Assembly: GCF_030272615.1 (NCBI RefSeq)
Contig: NC_081410.1
Location: forward strand, 253,629,533-253,689,532
Reading direction: 5' to 3'
From: Cryptomeria japonica
Lineage: Eukaryota; Streptophyta; Pinopsida; Cupressales; Cupressaceae
Length of the DNA stretch: 60,000 nt
Part shown: piece by piece, positions 23,424-33,690 of the stretch
How positions within the stretch are numbered: the stretch's first letter is position 1
How the letters are laid out: each line of letters starts with the position of its first letter
Position numbers and translations under genes: made by a program
The notes under the pieces: generated by a model
Seen by the model: only the letters and a program-made list of their open reading frames with translations
Databases searched by the model: none
Told to the model about the DNA's origin: nothing

Positions 23424-24342
23424 TGTTGGCAATTGACACTCATTGCATTCATTTTGTTGTCATTGGTGGCAACAAAATCAGATAGAAGGCAACAAGACTT
23501 TATGGAAGTCACAAACTAACACTAGGAGGCATATACCAATAGATACTAGCATTGGAAGCATTCAGGGCTACACCAGCACCGACATCAGTACTTCAAGGAA
23601 GCCGACATCAAGAAAGATTTATTTTGGTAGATTATTTTGTAATTATTATTGAGGCCAACATTGAATATTCTTTGTAAATGCATTGTAAGCTAACATAAGG
23701 CATATAATATATAATAGGTATATAAGTCAATATGTTAGGTCAATTTAAGATATGTAGAGATGGTATAGAGATAAACATATAGCAGAACTGTGAGATGCGA
23801 AATATATGTATGGAGATCATTTTTGTATGCGAACATTGTATCATGCAATGATCTATAGATAGCTAGGAAAGCATTCTTGGAGGAGAAGTAATACCGGTAA
23901 TAGTTCAAGACTATGAACCAGCACAAAGCAGAACCAGAATTGGAACTGTATTTGGCATAGTAGATGCATTCTTGAGTTGATTTCAGTAATTTACTTTGGC
24001 AAAAATCTTGTATTCAATGAGGCTCTTTAGTGATGAGCAGTGTGCTCTAGGTAGTATGCCTTTCTACAAGTAAAAACCCTTGTTTATGTAATATCTTTTC
24101 ATCTGGGCGGTGAACTGATATTGTGGGTCACAAATCCCACCATTTTTTTTCCTCATTGAGGTTTTCCCTGTATAAATTATGTGTGTTATGGTGTTCATTT
24201 ATGTGGATGGTTTATTTACTTCTTGTTATATGCTTATTTGTTTACCAGCACATACATGCATGGTTTAGAAAGTTAAATATTGTTGATTCTGATAGAACAC
24301 TGATTCAACCCCCCCCCCTCTTAGTGTTCTCATATCCCAACA
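23424..24342 (+). repeat. 3' LTR of element A
   Basis: Begins TGTTGGCAATTGAC and ends ATATCCCAACA; ~919 bp, matching 1911-2810. TATATAAG at 23719-23726. A C run (24309-24318) near the end is longer than in the 5' LTR. Followed by TSD AATCT. Confidence 0.9.
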
Positions 24343-24347
24343 AATCT
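24343..24347. repeat. Target-site duplication AATCT, right of element A
   Basis: Partner of 1906-1910. Confidence 0.85.
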
Positions 24348-24456
24348 TTAAGTGCCATCTCAAGCTACTTCTCCAAAGCCATATTCAATGATTTTAGTTT
24401 CAGGATCTTTCTCAAGTTGTCAAACTTCCTCCGAGGCACAAGGCTTTGATACGAAT
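24348..24456 (-). pseudogene. Start of the A' gag-like gene and its PBS
   Basis: The minus strand starts with a degenerate tRNA-Met PBS next to the LTR (reads TTCGTATCAAAGCC; intact form TGGTATCAGAGC), then ATG at 24382-24380 and codons for MALEK, a stop, and LEMALKD. The frame resumes at 1910 on the other side of element A. The equivalent start in A is at 2885. Confidence 0.75.
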
Positions 24457-25017
24457 TATTGGAAACCAATAACACTAAGAGGGGGGGCTGAATCAGTGTT
24501 ATACTAGAATAGTAGATTTTAGCATTAACAAAACAATCATGCACCAACCGGTATACGAGTATAAACATAATTGAAATAAGTAAAGCAACCAATAAGCCAA
24601 ATACATAAATGAGAACCATAACACATAGATTTATACATGGAAAACCTCAATGAGGAAAAACCATGATGGGATTTGTGACCCACAATATCAATCCACTGGC
24701 CATATGAAGAGATATTACAATATATGATGGGCCTACACTTGCAAGAAGACTTACACCATAGAGAACACTGCTCTATCAAAATAGGAGCCTCACAGACTGC
24801 ATAAAATTCCAGACAACAATCCAGAGAAATGTGAACTAATAAGATAGCATCTTCTATGCCAGAATGTAGTTCTGGTTTAAGCTTTGTCTATTTCGGAATA
24901 ACCCTTACAATAAATTCCTCACATACATAATCTCTCATCACATTTACATATCCATTACCATGTCTCTATCCTTATTCTTTACCAAAATTATCTAATCAAT
25001 CTTCCCTATATACCCTA

Positions 25018-26514
25018 TGATGCTCTGCAAAAAGGATGTTAGGATATGTTAGAAAGAGAAACAAAAACACACAAGAGACAATCCAAGTGTTAGTGTTAGA
25101 AATCAGAAATGAAAGACTATCCTAATCAAGTATATCAAGAAAGACACAAAACACAAAATAGAAAGCTTAACCAAACTAAGAAATGCAATAAAACATCTCC
25201 AAATGCCCTTCACCATGTTTGTAGCTACTCCTCCATTGTTCCTCTCCTCTCCAAGTTCCAAATGAGTGTAGCTCTCAGTAGCTTTTTGCACTATTCTGGA
25301 TGTCTTATGGAGATTCAAGATTGAAATGATTAGGAGATGCCAATTCAAGTGTAAATAAAACTAAATATGAGATATTATGTAATTAGCTAATGTTAACTTT
25401 AGCCAAAAGACAATATGGACTATTATGCTAAAATGCTCTCTAAATTTCACTATAATTTAGATGCATACATGATTTTAGGATCTAGATTATGAAGAAATGA
25501 GCTCTATTTATAGGTAAAATGGAATAATGGATGGTTGAGATTGAGTAATCTCAACAAGGGCTATGATTGATGGGTTTATGATCCATGTGAGGGCTTTCAA
25601 CCCAATCCCAGAATGACAAATGTCAACATGAGATGGGTTGAGGGGAGAGGGAAGAAGCATTAAATGCTTTACATGACTTGAAGGTTAACTTGGGAGGTAA
25701 GGTTAATGTTGAGTTGAATGAATAAATCCATTATCCAATAAATAATGCCTTTATCCAATGGATAAACTCTTGTGCAAGAGTTAGTGAGGATAACCATGGT
25801 CAAAGCAATAAATGCTTGAAGAGACCCATGAGTCAAATGAGGGTTGAGTTAGAGGTAAAGTCTCTAACCATGGGGGCAAGTGGATTTACCCATAAATGGT
25901 TATGTAAGATCCATTAATGTTCATGTAAGAGCCATTAGTGGTGGAAGACTTTAGGGGTTGGCTTGTTGAACACATAAAGCATTAAATGTTTTTCAAAGAC
26001 TTTGGAGGCTTTGAGAAGTGACTTCAAGTTGCTTAGGAATGTGACAATATTTAGGAGATGGGATTAGGCTAATTAGGAGTGATTAGAAGAATTTGGAATG
26101 TGGGTAGAAGAGTTTAGAAGGGGATTTAGGATTGCAAGTGGGTTAGGTGGGTAAGGGAAAATAGGATTTTAATTAAAATAAAAATTAATTTATTTCAATT
26201 ATGGTTACAACTTGCATTTTTAGGAGAATGCAAGTGGGGGGGCGAGTTTAGGGATTTAAATAAATATTTTAATTATTTATTTAAAAGAGGAAAGGGGATT
26301 AAATTAAATAAATAGGATTTATTCATTTAATTGATTTAGAGGTGTGATTTAATGAATTAATTTAAATAAATTGGATAATTTATTTAATTATTAGGAGAAG
26401 GGTTTGAGGATGAATTAATTAAATATTAATTTAATTAACTGGTGAGTGATGGTTAAATAATCAAATAAATAGTAAATATTCATTTAATTAAGTGAACAAA
26501 TTTATGTGACTACA
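25018..26514 (-). repeat. Solo LTR of a Tat-like gypsy element
   Basis: About 1.5 kb, related to the LTRs of the Tat element (27853-29308 and 52974-54428) along its length. It starts TGATGC and ends GTGACTACA on the plus strand. CCCTA is present on both sides (25013-25017 and 26515-26519), so it is a proper insertion reduced to a single LTR by LTR-LTR recombination. It has diverged more than the two Tat LTRs have from each other. Confidence 0.9.
25504..25512 (-). promoter_or_regulatory. Candidate TATA box in solo LTR
   Basis: The minus strand reads TATAAATAG. The same nonamer is in both LTRs of the Tat element at the equivalent place. Confidence 0.55.
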
Positions 26515-26815
26515 CCCTATACAAATTTATACCCTATGTCGACTTACAAAGATATATACAAAATCAGATTACATGTTGGCTAGATAACATAAATGAATAA
26601 ACATTAAAATAAGTTGTCGATGTCGGATCTAAGATAGGTCGGCCTCCAATACCGATAACCTTTTCTATACCATGTTGGCATGCATTGTCGGTGCCAATGT
26701 TGATGTAGAATCTGTGAAGTTCCTGTCGGTACACCATATGAAGCCGGAACCCAAAATCATGTTGCCATCAATGAAAACATAGTGAAACCAACCAATAGAG
26801 TGTCAATTTCCAACA

Positions 26816-27687
26816 TTCTACTTTCAATATAGGCAACCCACAGGCCTAGAAGTATTCTCATGCTTCACAAGATTGCTGAGCTTTCAATTTAGCACCACGG
26901 GTGCAATCCTTCATGACAACATTAACAAAATATTGAAGAAAGTGGTTGAAAGTGTACATGTGAGAATTGATGAAGATCTACATAAAGGTAAACCAACCAC
27001 AGTAAATGAAAATGAAGAACCATATGTTGAAGATGAAGAACAATATGAAACTGAACAAGAAGAGGCTCCTCGCAAAGCTCCAAATAGATATGTCCAAAAG
27101 AACCACCTTGAATATTAGATAATTGGCAACAAAAATGAAGGTGTGCAAACTAGAAGAAGGAATGAAAGGAATAATGAGCATGTAAACTTTTGTCTTATGA
27201 ATGAGATGCAACCCAAGACATATGATGAGGCCAGCAAGAGTGAAAAGTGGTTGAAGGCTATGGAGGAAGAGCTGCAACAGATTGACAAGAACAAAGCATG
27301 GGAATTGGTTCATAGGCATGCTGACAAAATTTTTATTGGAACTAAATGGGTTTATAGGAACAAGATGAATGAAGAAGGAAAAGTGATACGAAATAAAACA
27401 AGGGTTGTGTGCAAGGGATTTTCTCAAGTAGAGGGCATAGATTTTGAAAAAAATTTTGCACTTGTGGCAAGACTTGAGGCAATAAGAATGTTCTTGGCAT
27501 TCTATGTGTTTAAAGGATACAAGGTATACCAAATGGATGTCAAATCTACTTTCTTAAATGGTAATCTTGAAGAAGAAGTGTACATAGAATATCCTAAAGG
27601 GGTTTTAGCTACAAGAAGATGAGAACTTTGTCTGTAGATTGAAGAAAACATCATATAGCCTAAAGAAGGCACCTAGAGCATGGTATT
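26816..27687 (+). pseudogene. Ty1/copia reverse transcriptase fragment
   Basis: An orphan copia pol piece, bounded by the A' LTR on the left and the LTR of the outer gypsy-like element on the right. It encodes the acidic integrase-RT linker (VVESVHVRIDED...), then the RVT_2 N-terminus: WLKAMEEELQQIDKN, IGTKWVYRNKMNEEGKV, VVCKGFSQ, YQMDVKSTFLNG and EEEVYIE. After a frameshift at ~27600 comes KKAPRAWY, where the next element is inserted. The YVDD catalytic motif, RNase H and LTRs are missing. It represents the oldest layer seen here. Confidence 0.85.
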
Positions 27688-27852
27688 TGATAGCCCTAAA
27701 CATGACTGCACAAAATTTTTCATGCTTGAGTCAGAATATTGGTCATTCTGGATTTATTTTGCCCTTTGTCAAAGTTCAAGGTCTAGGGTTTAGGGTTTGT
27801 GAATTTCTAATTAATACTTGTAAAAGAAAAATCCTAAGCCTGTTATATTATG
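27688..27852 (+). repeat. Left part of the split 5' LTR of the outer gypsy-like element
   Basis: Starts near TGATAGCCCTAAACATGAC and matches the start of the LTR at 59617-60000. It is interrupted after 165 bp by the Tat element and continues at 54434. It contains TCTAGGGTTTAGGGTTTGTG. The exact first base is uncertain by a few nucleotides. Confidence 0.75.
27848..27852. repeat. Target-site duplication TTATG of the Tat element (left)
   Basis: TTATG occurs at 27848-27852 and 54429-54433. Joining 27852 to 54434 restores the outer LTR as it appears at 59617-60000. Confidence 0.9.
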
Positions 27853-29308
27853 TGATGCACGCTAAAAATGACACAAGAAACATAAGACAAATTCATTAGT
27901 GTAGTTAGTAGCAATAAAAAATGAAACACAAATGAAACTATAATCCTAAACATGCATATCAAGAGAGATATAAAATAGATAACAGAAAGCATACAAAAAT
28001 GAAGGAATGAGATAAAACCCTCCCAGATTCTCTCCAACATGCTCATAGTTGCTCCTCCCTTGTTCTTCTCCTCTCCAAGTTCCACATGAGTGTAACCCTC
28101 AACTTTTTGCACTATTATGGATGTCTTATGGAGATTCAAGATTATGAAAAATGAAGAAAACTAATTATGCAAATGTAAACAAGCTAATATGAGTAAGTAT
28201 CTTAATTATTCTATGTTAATTTTAGCCAAAATAACAAAGAAAAATGCTTCTAAATGCTCTCTCAAAATTACTATAAGTTTGATGCATACAAGATTTCAAG
28301 ATCTAGATGAAGAAGGAATGGGTTCTATTTATAGGAAAAATAGGACAATGGATGGTTGAGATTGAGTAATCTCAACAAGGGTCGGTATTGATGGGTTTAT
28401 GATCCATGTGAGGGCTTTCAACCCAATCCCAGGACGACAAATGTCAGAATAAGATGGCTTGAGAGGAGAGGGAAGAAGCATTAAATGCTTTAAATGACAT
28501 GAAGATTACCTTGGGAGGTAAGGTTAGGCTTGAGTTAGATGAATAAAGCCTTTATCCAATGAATAATGCCTTTATCCAATGGACAAACTCTTGTGAAAGA
28601 GTTAGTGGGGATAACCATGGTCAAAGCAATGAATTCTTGAAGAGACCCATGAGGTAAATAAGGGTTGAGTTAGAGGGAAAGTCTCTAACCATGTAGGTGA
28701 GTTGAGTTTAACCATTAATGGTCATGTAAGAGCCATTAATTGTTTGGAAGACTTTAAGGGTTAACTTGTTGAAGACATAAAGACTAATGCTTTTCAAAGA
28801 CTTTGAGGCTTTGAGAAGTGACTTAAAGTTTCTTAGGAATGTGACAATAATTAGGGGATAGGATTAGGCTAATTTAGAATGGATTAGAAGAATCTAGAAT
28901 AGGTTAGAAGAGTCTAGAAAGGGATTAAAAGAGAAAGTGAGTTTGGTGGGTGAGAGAAAATGGAATTTTAATTAAACTAAAATTCATTTATTTCAACTAA
29001 ATAGGTGCAAATTGCATTTGTAGGAGAATGCAAGTGGGGGGGTAGTTTATGGATTTAAATAAATATTTATTTATTTAAATGAGGAAAGGGTGTTGAATTA
29101 AATAAATGTGCTTTATTCATTTAATTGATTTAGAGTGTGGCTTAATGAATTAATTTAAATAAATTGAATAATTTATTTAATTAATAGGAGAAGAGGTTGA
29201 GGATGAAATTAATTAAACATTAATTTAATTAACTGATTATTGATGGTTAAATAATCAAATAAATAGAAAATATTCATTTAATTAAGTGGATAGATTTATG
29301 TGACTACA
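27853..29308 (-). repeat. 3' LTR of Tat element
   Basis: Plus strand TGATGCACGC...TGACTACA, matching 52974-54428 closely. The right third is extremely AT-rich, with overlapping TTTAATTAATTTAAAT-type inverted repeats (29050-29290). Confidence 0.9.
28325..28333 (-). promoter_or_regulatory. Candidate TATA box in Tat 3' LTR
   Basis: TATAAATAG on the minus strand, conserved in all three LTR copies of this family. Confidence 0.55.
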
Positions 29309-29321
29309 TTTGCCCCTCTTT
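29309..29321 (-). promoter_or_regulatory. Polypurine tract of Tat element
   Basis: The minus strand reads AAAGAGGGGCAAA directly before the 3' LTR. Confidence 0.75.
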
Positions 29322-30405
29322 GAGATGGTGCGGTCTATCGCATCATTTCAAAGAAAGAAAAATAGGTATGAATAAATATGCCCCATAAATGTTGATTTAG
29401 TGGGTGGTATGCCCCATCGAGAGATGGGCTGAAAAATTTCAAAAAATCAGGTGATCTCTTGAAAAAGAGAAAGAAGTTGGAGGGGGTAGAATAGAAGAAA
29501 TTAGAAAGAATGGAAGAAATTAGAGATAAAACAGAGAAATTAGAGGCTTCCGAAGTTCACATGGACCATGGCGGTGAGTGGGGTGAATTAGGGTTAGGGC
29601 TAGGGGGGTATATATGGAGTGGAAGGGCTATAAACAAACTCATTTGCACCTATCTCCCTGGCAGTTTGGAGCTTTAATAGTGACCTTTGGCGAAGGAGTG
29701 AGCAATAGTCATCATGGTTGTGTTGATATTAGATCACCGGTTAGAGCGGATCCGTCGATACTGACAGCGAGAGGACTACGAACCAATAGTAGACAAATCT
29801 TGAATTTTACTGTTTATGCATTTTTGTCATATTTTTTCAAGCATCAAAGTCCAAGTAAGACAATAGTGCTAAAACTATGTTTTAGTGCTTTTGTCACCTA
29901 AAGTAGTGCTATTGTGCCGCAGTGGCGCTATTGCATGGTTGTTGTAGTGCGTTTATTGGTTTGGGACTATTGGGGTCTAGTTATGGCACTTTTGTAATTT
30001 TAGCACTGTCGAGTAGAGGTTGTAGTGCTTTTTTCATTTAATAGTGCTATGGTATAGTTGTATTAGCACGTTTGTTGTTTTAGTGCTTTTATGCACAAGT
30101 GGTAGCGCTATTGTTAGCAGAGTAGCACGATTGTAAAAAATACCCTAGTGTTAGAGAAAATATCTCCTGATGCATATGTTAATTGATTGATTAGTTGTTT
30201 TGATGAATCATAGCAGCCTCGTTGAGACTAGGTCATTGTGAGAAATGCCTGTTGTAGTCTAGGTTTGCCATAATCGATTACTTGTTGAGACCCAAAGATA
30301 CTTGATCAAAGTATCTGTTGATAGTCTAGGTTGAAACTTAAGAAAGTTTGTAGCAAAACAACTTATATGAGTTCATATGTGTAGGAGGATCTTCCCATCT
30401 TACAG
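29322..30405. other. Tat 3' region with a cluster of AGTGCT motifs
   Basis: No coding region supported. From ~29865 to 30140 short degenerate copies of (T)AGTGCT(A/T)TTG are scattered at 10-30 bp spacing on the plus strand. A similar cluster lies near the other end of the element (52595-52880). Confidence 0.6.
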
Positions 30406-32150
30406 ATGTGGGAGAGACACCCTACGACAGAGTAGCTGCATGAGCAGTTGACTGAGGTGGAGATAGATTCTGTGTGTGCAACGAGATTATATGATATGAT
30501 GTACCTACGCATGATTCGGACGAATCATGGACTATTGACAACATTGGTCGAGCGAAGGAACAATGAGACATGCTCTTTTCACTAAGCAATGGGAGAGATG
30601 ACAGTGACGTTGGAGGATGTGTGGAGGATACTGTATATCCCAATCAAGGGGGAGCTTGTGACATATGATTGGTACCTAGGGATAGAAGTTGTGTAGAGGA
30701 TATTCATCGATGATGTGTACATTGAGAATGGCTATGTGGCATGGGAGGATATAGAAACACTTTATGAGCCTCTACCAGCAGTGTTATCAGGGATCGTTGG
30801 GGCTTTTATTTTCCCCTTTCAACATTCACATGGATTGGTCATTGGTTGTGGCTAGGTGATAGAGTAGATAGTGAATGAGGGGACCTGATATGCATGGGGG
30901 CCATGTGTGTTAGCACACCTATACATGGATTTACATGAGGCATTGTACTGAGAGGCAAGATCACTAGGGGTAGGGATCACTTTGCTACATATCTGGGCTT
31001 CGAAGCACCTGCCAGTCACACAGTCAGTATGTTTGAGGTTTAGGGTGATAGATCAGCCCTATGTGTTTATGTATGGAGGTTTGACGAGCCAACCTCATTT
31101 GGGGAAGTTGGAGTTCTAGCGGCAAGATTTGGATGACTTAGATATGGTCATATGGAGGCCACACCTTGATTGCAAGCCCTGGGAGGATGATGGAGAGGCT
31201 CTACTGTATGTATTTGTGACACATTTTTTGATTGGTGGTACATCCTTTGTGGTGGAGATAAATTTTCTAGGGAGAGTGATGAGGTAGTTTGGACAGAGGC
31301 AGAGTATGCTAAGGGGTTCAGGGGAGTATGCACGAGTAGTGCAAGAGAGATGGCAGTGGGGGTCAGTTTTACCCTATGATCAGGCCCTTGTATAGTTTCA
31401 TACATTACAGGCAAGACCATGAAAGATGAGGCCAAAGATTGTAGATGTAGGGGTGACAGAGGAGTACACTCAGTATCACATCACTCATCTGATTCCATGG
31501 ATTTCAGATCCTGTAGAGCCTATACCAGCTTTTGAGGATGACAGAGGATGACGACAGAGGAGGAGAGGCGACAGAGTTGGTGGAGGTGGTGGAGGAGCAA
31601 GAGGGGGTGGAGGTAGTGGGGGAGGTGGATTTGGGGGTGGAGGTGGATTTGGAGGTGGAGGAGGAGGATGGTTACAGAGGAGAGGCAGAGGTGGGCAGCC
31701 TTTACGACTATCATAGGGTCTACTAATACAGGGAGCAGTGAGAGAAGGAGGGAGAGATATTGGTGGAGGAGCAGAGCCTATGGAGATGGGAGAGGGATCT
31801 ATGGGTGGTGGAGAGGATCCTATGGAGATGGGACAAGGAGCTGTAGGTGGAGGAGAGGGAGATCTATGAGAGTTTATGATTATACTATTGTAGTTTCAGT
31901 TAGAGGATAGGGAGGCATAGATTGCAGCCAGAGATGTACAACTTTTGCATGGCAGGCTAAGTTGATGGTAGTTATGCAAGAGAGAGATGAGCTGGTGGAC
32001 CGGGTGAGGGAGTTACATGATAGAGTTTGAGTTTTGGAGGGAGCATAGGGATAGGGTCCAACTGGGGAGGTGTTGAGGGAGATGCGGTGGGTAGGTGGAG
32101 AGATTGACTATTGGCGGGGATTATATGAGCAGGCTATGCCAGTTAGTTAG
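30406..32150 (+). pseudogene. Antisense plant mobile domain ORF of the Tat element
   Basis: The plus strand, opposite to gag-pol, has one long frame from ATG 30406 to at least 31716, broken by about a dozen stops but no frameshift. Recognisable plant-mobile-domain blocks are LVERRNNET, MGEMTVTLEDVWRILYIPI (LEDV..L-LP/I type), AWGPCVLAHLYMDLHEA (after one stop) and HIWASKHLPV. Then come IPWISDPVEPIPAF, a glycine-rich tail (31605-31676), GGGAEPMEMGEGSMGGGEDP repeats, and after a frameshift a coiled-coil-like end (ELVDRVRELHDRV, EIDYWRGLYEQAMP) to TAG 32148. The family occurs in host MAIN/MAIL proteins and in plant transposons. Its role in retroelements is unknown. Confidence 0.75.
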
Positions 32151-32579
32151 TGAGCACTTAGCTATTCACAGATGCGATGAGCAAGATCAGAGCGGTCTTA
32201 GAGGGTTCAAAGTAGTGGTGGTCTTATGGGTCATCCTCGGTGAGATGGTGAGGGTGGTGGGGGAGAAGCAGGTGGTGGTGGAGCAACATTTAACCAGAGT
32301 GCTATTTGAGAGTTTCTATGCATTTGTTACATTGTTATTTTTTTTTCTTCAGTATGCCAGGGGTATCCTCGTGACCCATTCCAATGACCTAACCTGCCTT
32401 AACTTGGGCATTTGTTACATTATTATTAGACTGTTACTTGGATGGCTCTTGGTAGATGATATATTTTGACATCATTGTACTTTGATACATGTATTCTTTT
32501 TTGATGCTATATATGATGCAATATATGAGGAGATCCCATGTTTTGTGATGATATGATATGTATATATGTGATGACATGT
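32151..32579. other. Tat 3' region, no gene seen
   Basis: Runs from the end of the antisense ORF to the start of the short-repeat tract. No similarity to a known domain was recognised on either strand. It is T-rich on the plus strand. Confidence 0.5.
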
Positions 32580-33690
32580 ATGTTTTTATGTATGATGATG
32601 TTTGTGATTTATGCTTAAATACATGCTATGGATGATTTTCTTTCTAGATGTACATGTTGATGATTATGATTTCGATATGCATGCTATGGATGATTTGCTA
32701 ACATGTGGATGTAGGTAGAGGACGGATGATGCTTTTGCAATGCTATTAATGTGCTGCAATGATGATGATGGATGCTAAATGATGAGTTGAGATAATGAAT
32801 AATAATATTGTGATAGATAATACTTGCTTATGTTGATGATATGAGTAAATGATGGCATGTTTTTAAGATGAATCTAAATGTTTATGGATGAATGCCCTTA
32901 AATGGATGAACAAACGTTTATACAAATGTTATGTATGTTTCTTAGATGAATGCACTTAATGAATAAATTTTCTTTAATGATTAAATGAATGCAACTATAT
33001 GATAATGAATAACTGCACCTTAATGCAAGTAAAGGATAATGAATGCATTTTTAATGAATCTAGATGAAACTAAATGGTTTAAAATGCACTGACTAAATGA
33101 ATCTAAATGAAACTTTTAAATGATAATGAAATGCAACTAAATGATAATAAATGCATGAATGTACTTTAATGATTAAATGAATGTAACTAATGGATAATGA
33201 ATGCACTTTTTAGGTGAATGTTCTTGATGATAGATAAACAAATGCACTTAAATGCAACTTTTTAAATGATGACAAATGAATGGACTAAACAACTAAATGA
33301 TGGAATGAATTTTCAATGATTAGATGAATGGAACTTAATGATTGATATGCAACTAGACGATGGTAAATGTACCTTAATGACTAAGTGTGTGTACGTCAAT
33401 GACTAATATGCAAATGAAAATGAGTTGAAATACATCGAAATGAAACAAAATGCCCTTAAGGCAAATAAATGAAATGATAAATGCAAGTAAATGAGAACAA
33501 ATGCACTTGATGTTTTTAATGCACTAAATTGATGAGTAAACAAATGCACTAAAATGAAATGATAAAATGCAAGTAAATGATAATGAACTAACTGCATTTA
33601 ATGCAACTAAATGATAATGCCATGCCTTTATGATATACGAATGCAAGTTGGTGAGAATTTACAGATGTGGAATGAAAATGTGAGATGATG
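32580..33690. repeat. Degenerate short tandem repeats (ATGAATGCA / AAATGATAATGAATG)
   Basis: About 1.1 kb made of imperfect words such as AATGAATGCA, CTAAATGATAATGAATGCA and TTAATGATTAAATGAATG. Periods are roughly 15-35 bp and not in strict phase. It lies between integrase and the antisense ORF in element terms, a place where Tat elements often carry tandem repeats. Non-coding. Confidence 0.7.

Larger units (their letters stand above)
1911..24342 (+). mobile_element. Element A: non-autonomous LTR retroelement with nested Copia and tandem array
   Basis: Bounded by two similar ~0.9 kb LTRs in direct orientation, with TSD AATCT. It has an initiator-Met PBS and a PPT (AAAGGGGGAGA) before the 3' LTR. 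Its own genes are a gag-like coiled-coil/zinc-knuckle ORF and the long ORF2; no protease, integrase or reverse transcriptase belonging to A is visible. Copia-1 (2904-10024) interrupts the gag-like gene, and 10025-21150 holds four tandem chimeric units. Without Copia-1 and the extra units the element would be roughly 7 kb. Its PBS, PPT and LTR termini match those of the two Copia elements here, so mobilisation in trans by Copia enzymes is likely. Confidence 0.85.
24457..26815 (-). repeat. LTR of A', split by a solo gypsy LTR
   Basis: In element orientation it begins TGTTGGAAATTGACACTC (26815 leftward) and ends near 24457, after the typical AACACTAAGAGGGGGGG...GAATCAGTG block seen in plus orientation. 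The LTR sequence is 24457-25017 plus 26515-26815 (~860 bp). It is clearly related to but diverged from the LTRs of A, consistent with A' being older. The solo LTR at 25018-26514 interrupts it. Confidence 0.8.

Noticed and set aside
29050-29300. AT-rich inverted repeats as a MITE or hairpin element
   Set aside because: The same sequence is in all three LTR copies of the Tat family at the same place; it is part of the LTR.
31520-31910. Glycine/valine-rich or histidine-rich proteins in other frames
   Set aside because: These are shadow frames of the G-rich part of the antisense mobile-domain ORF.
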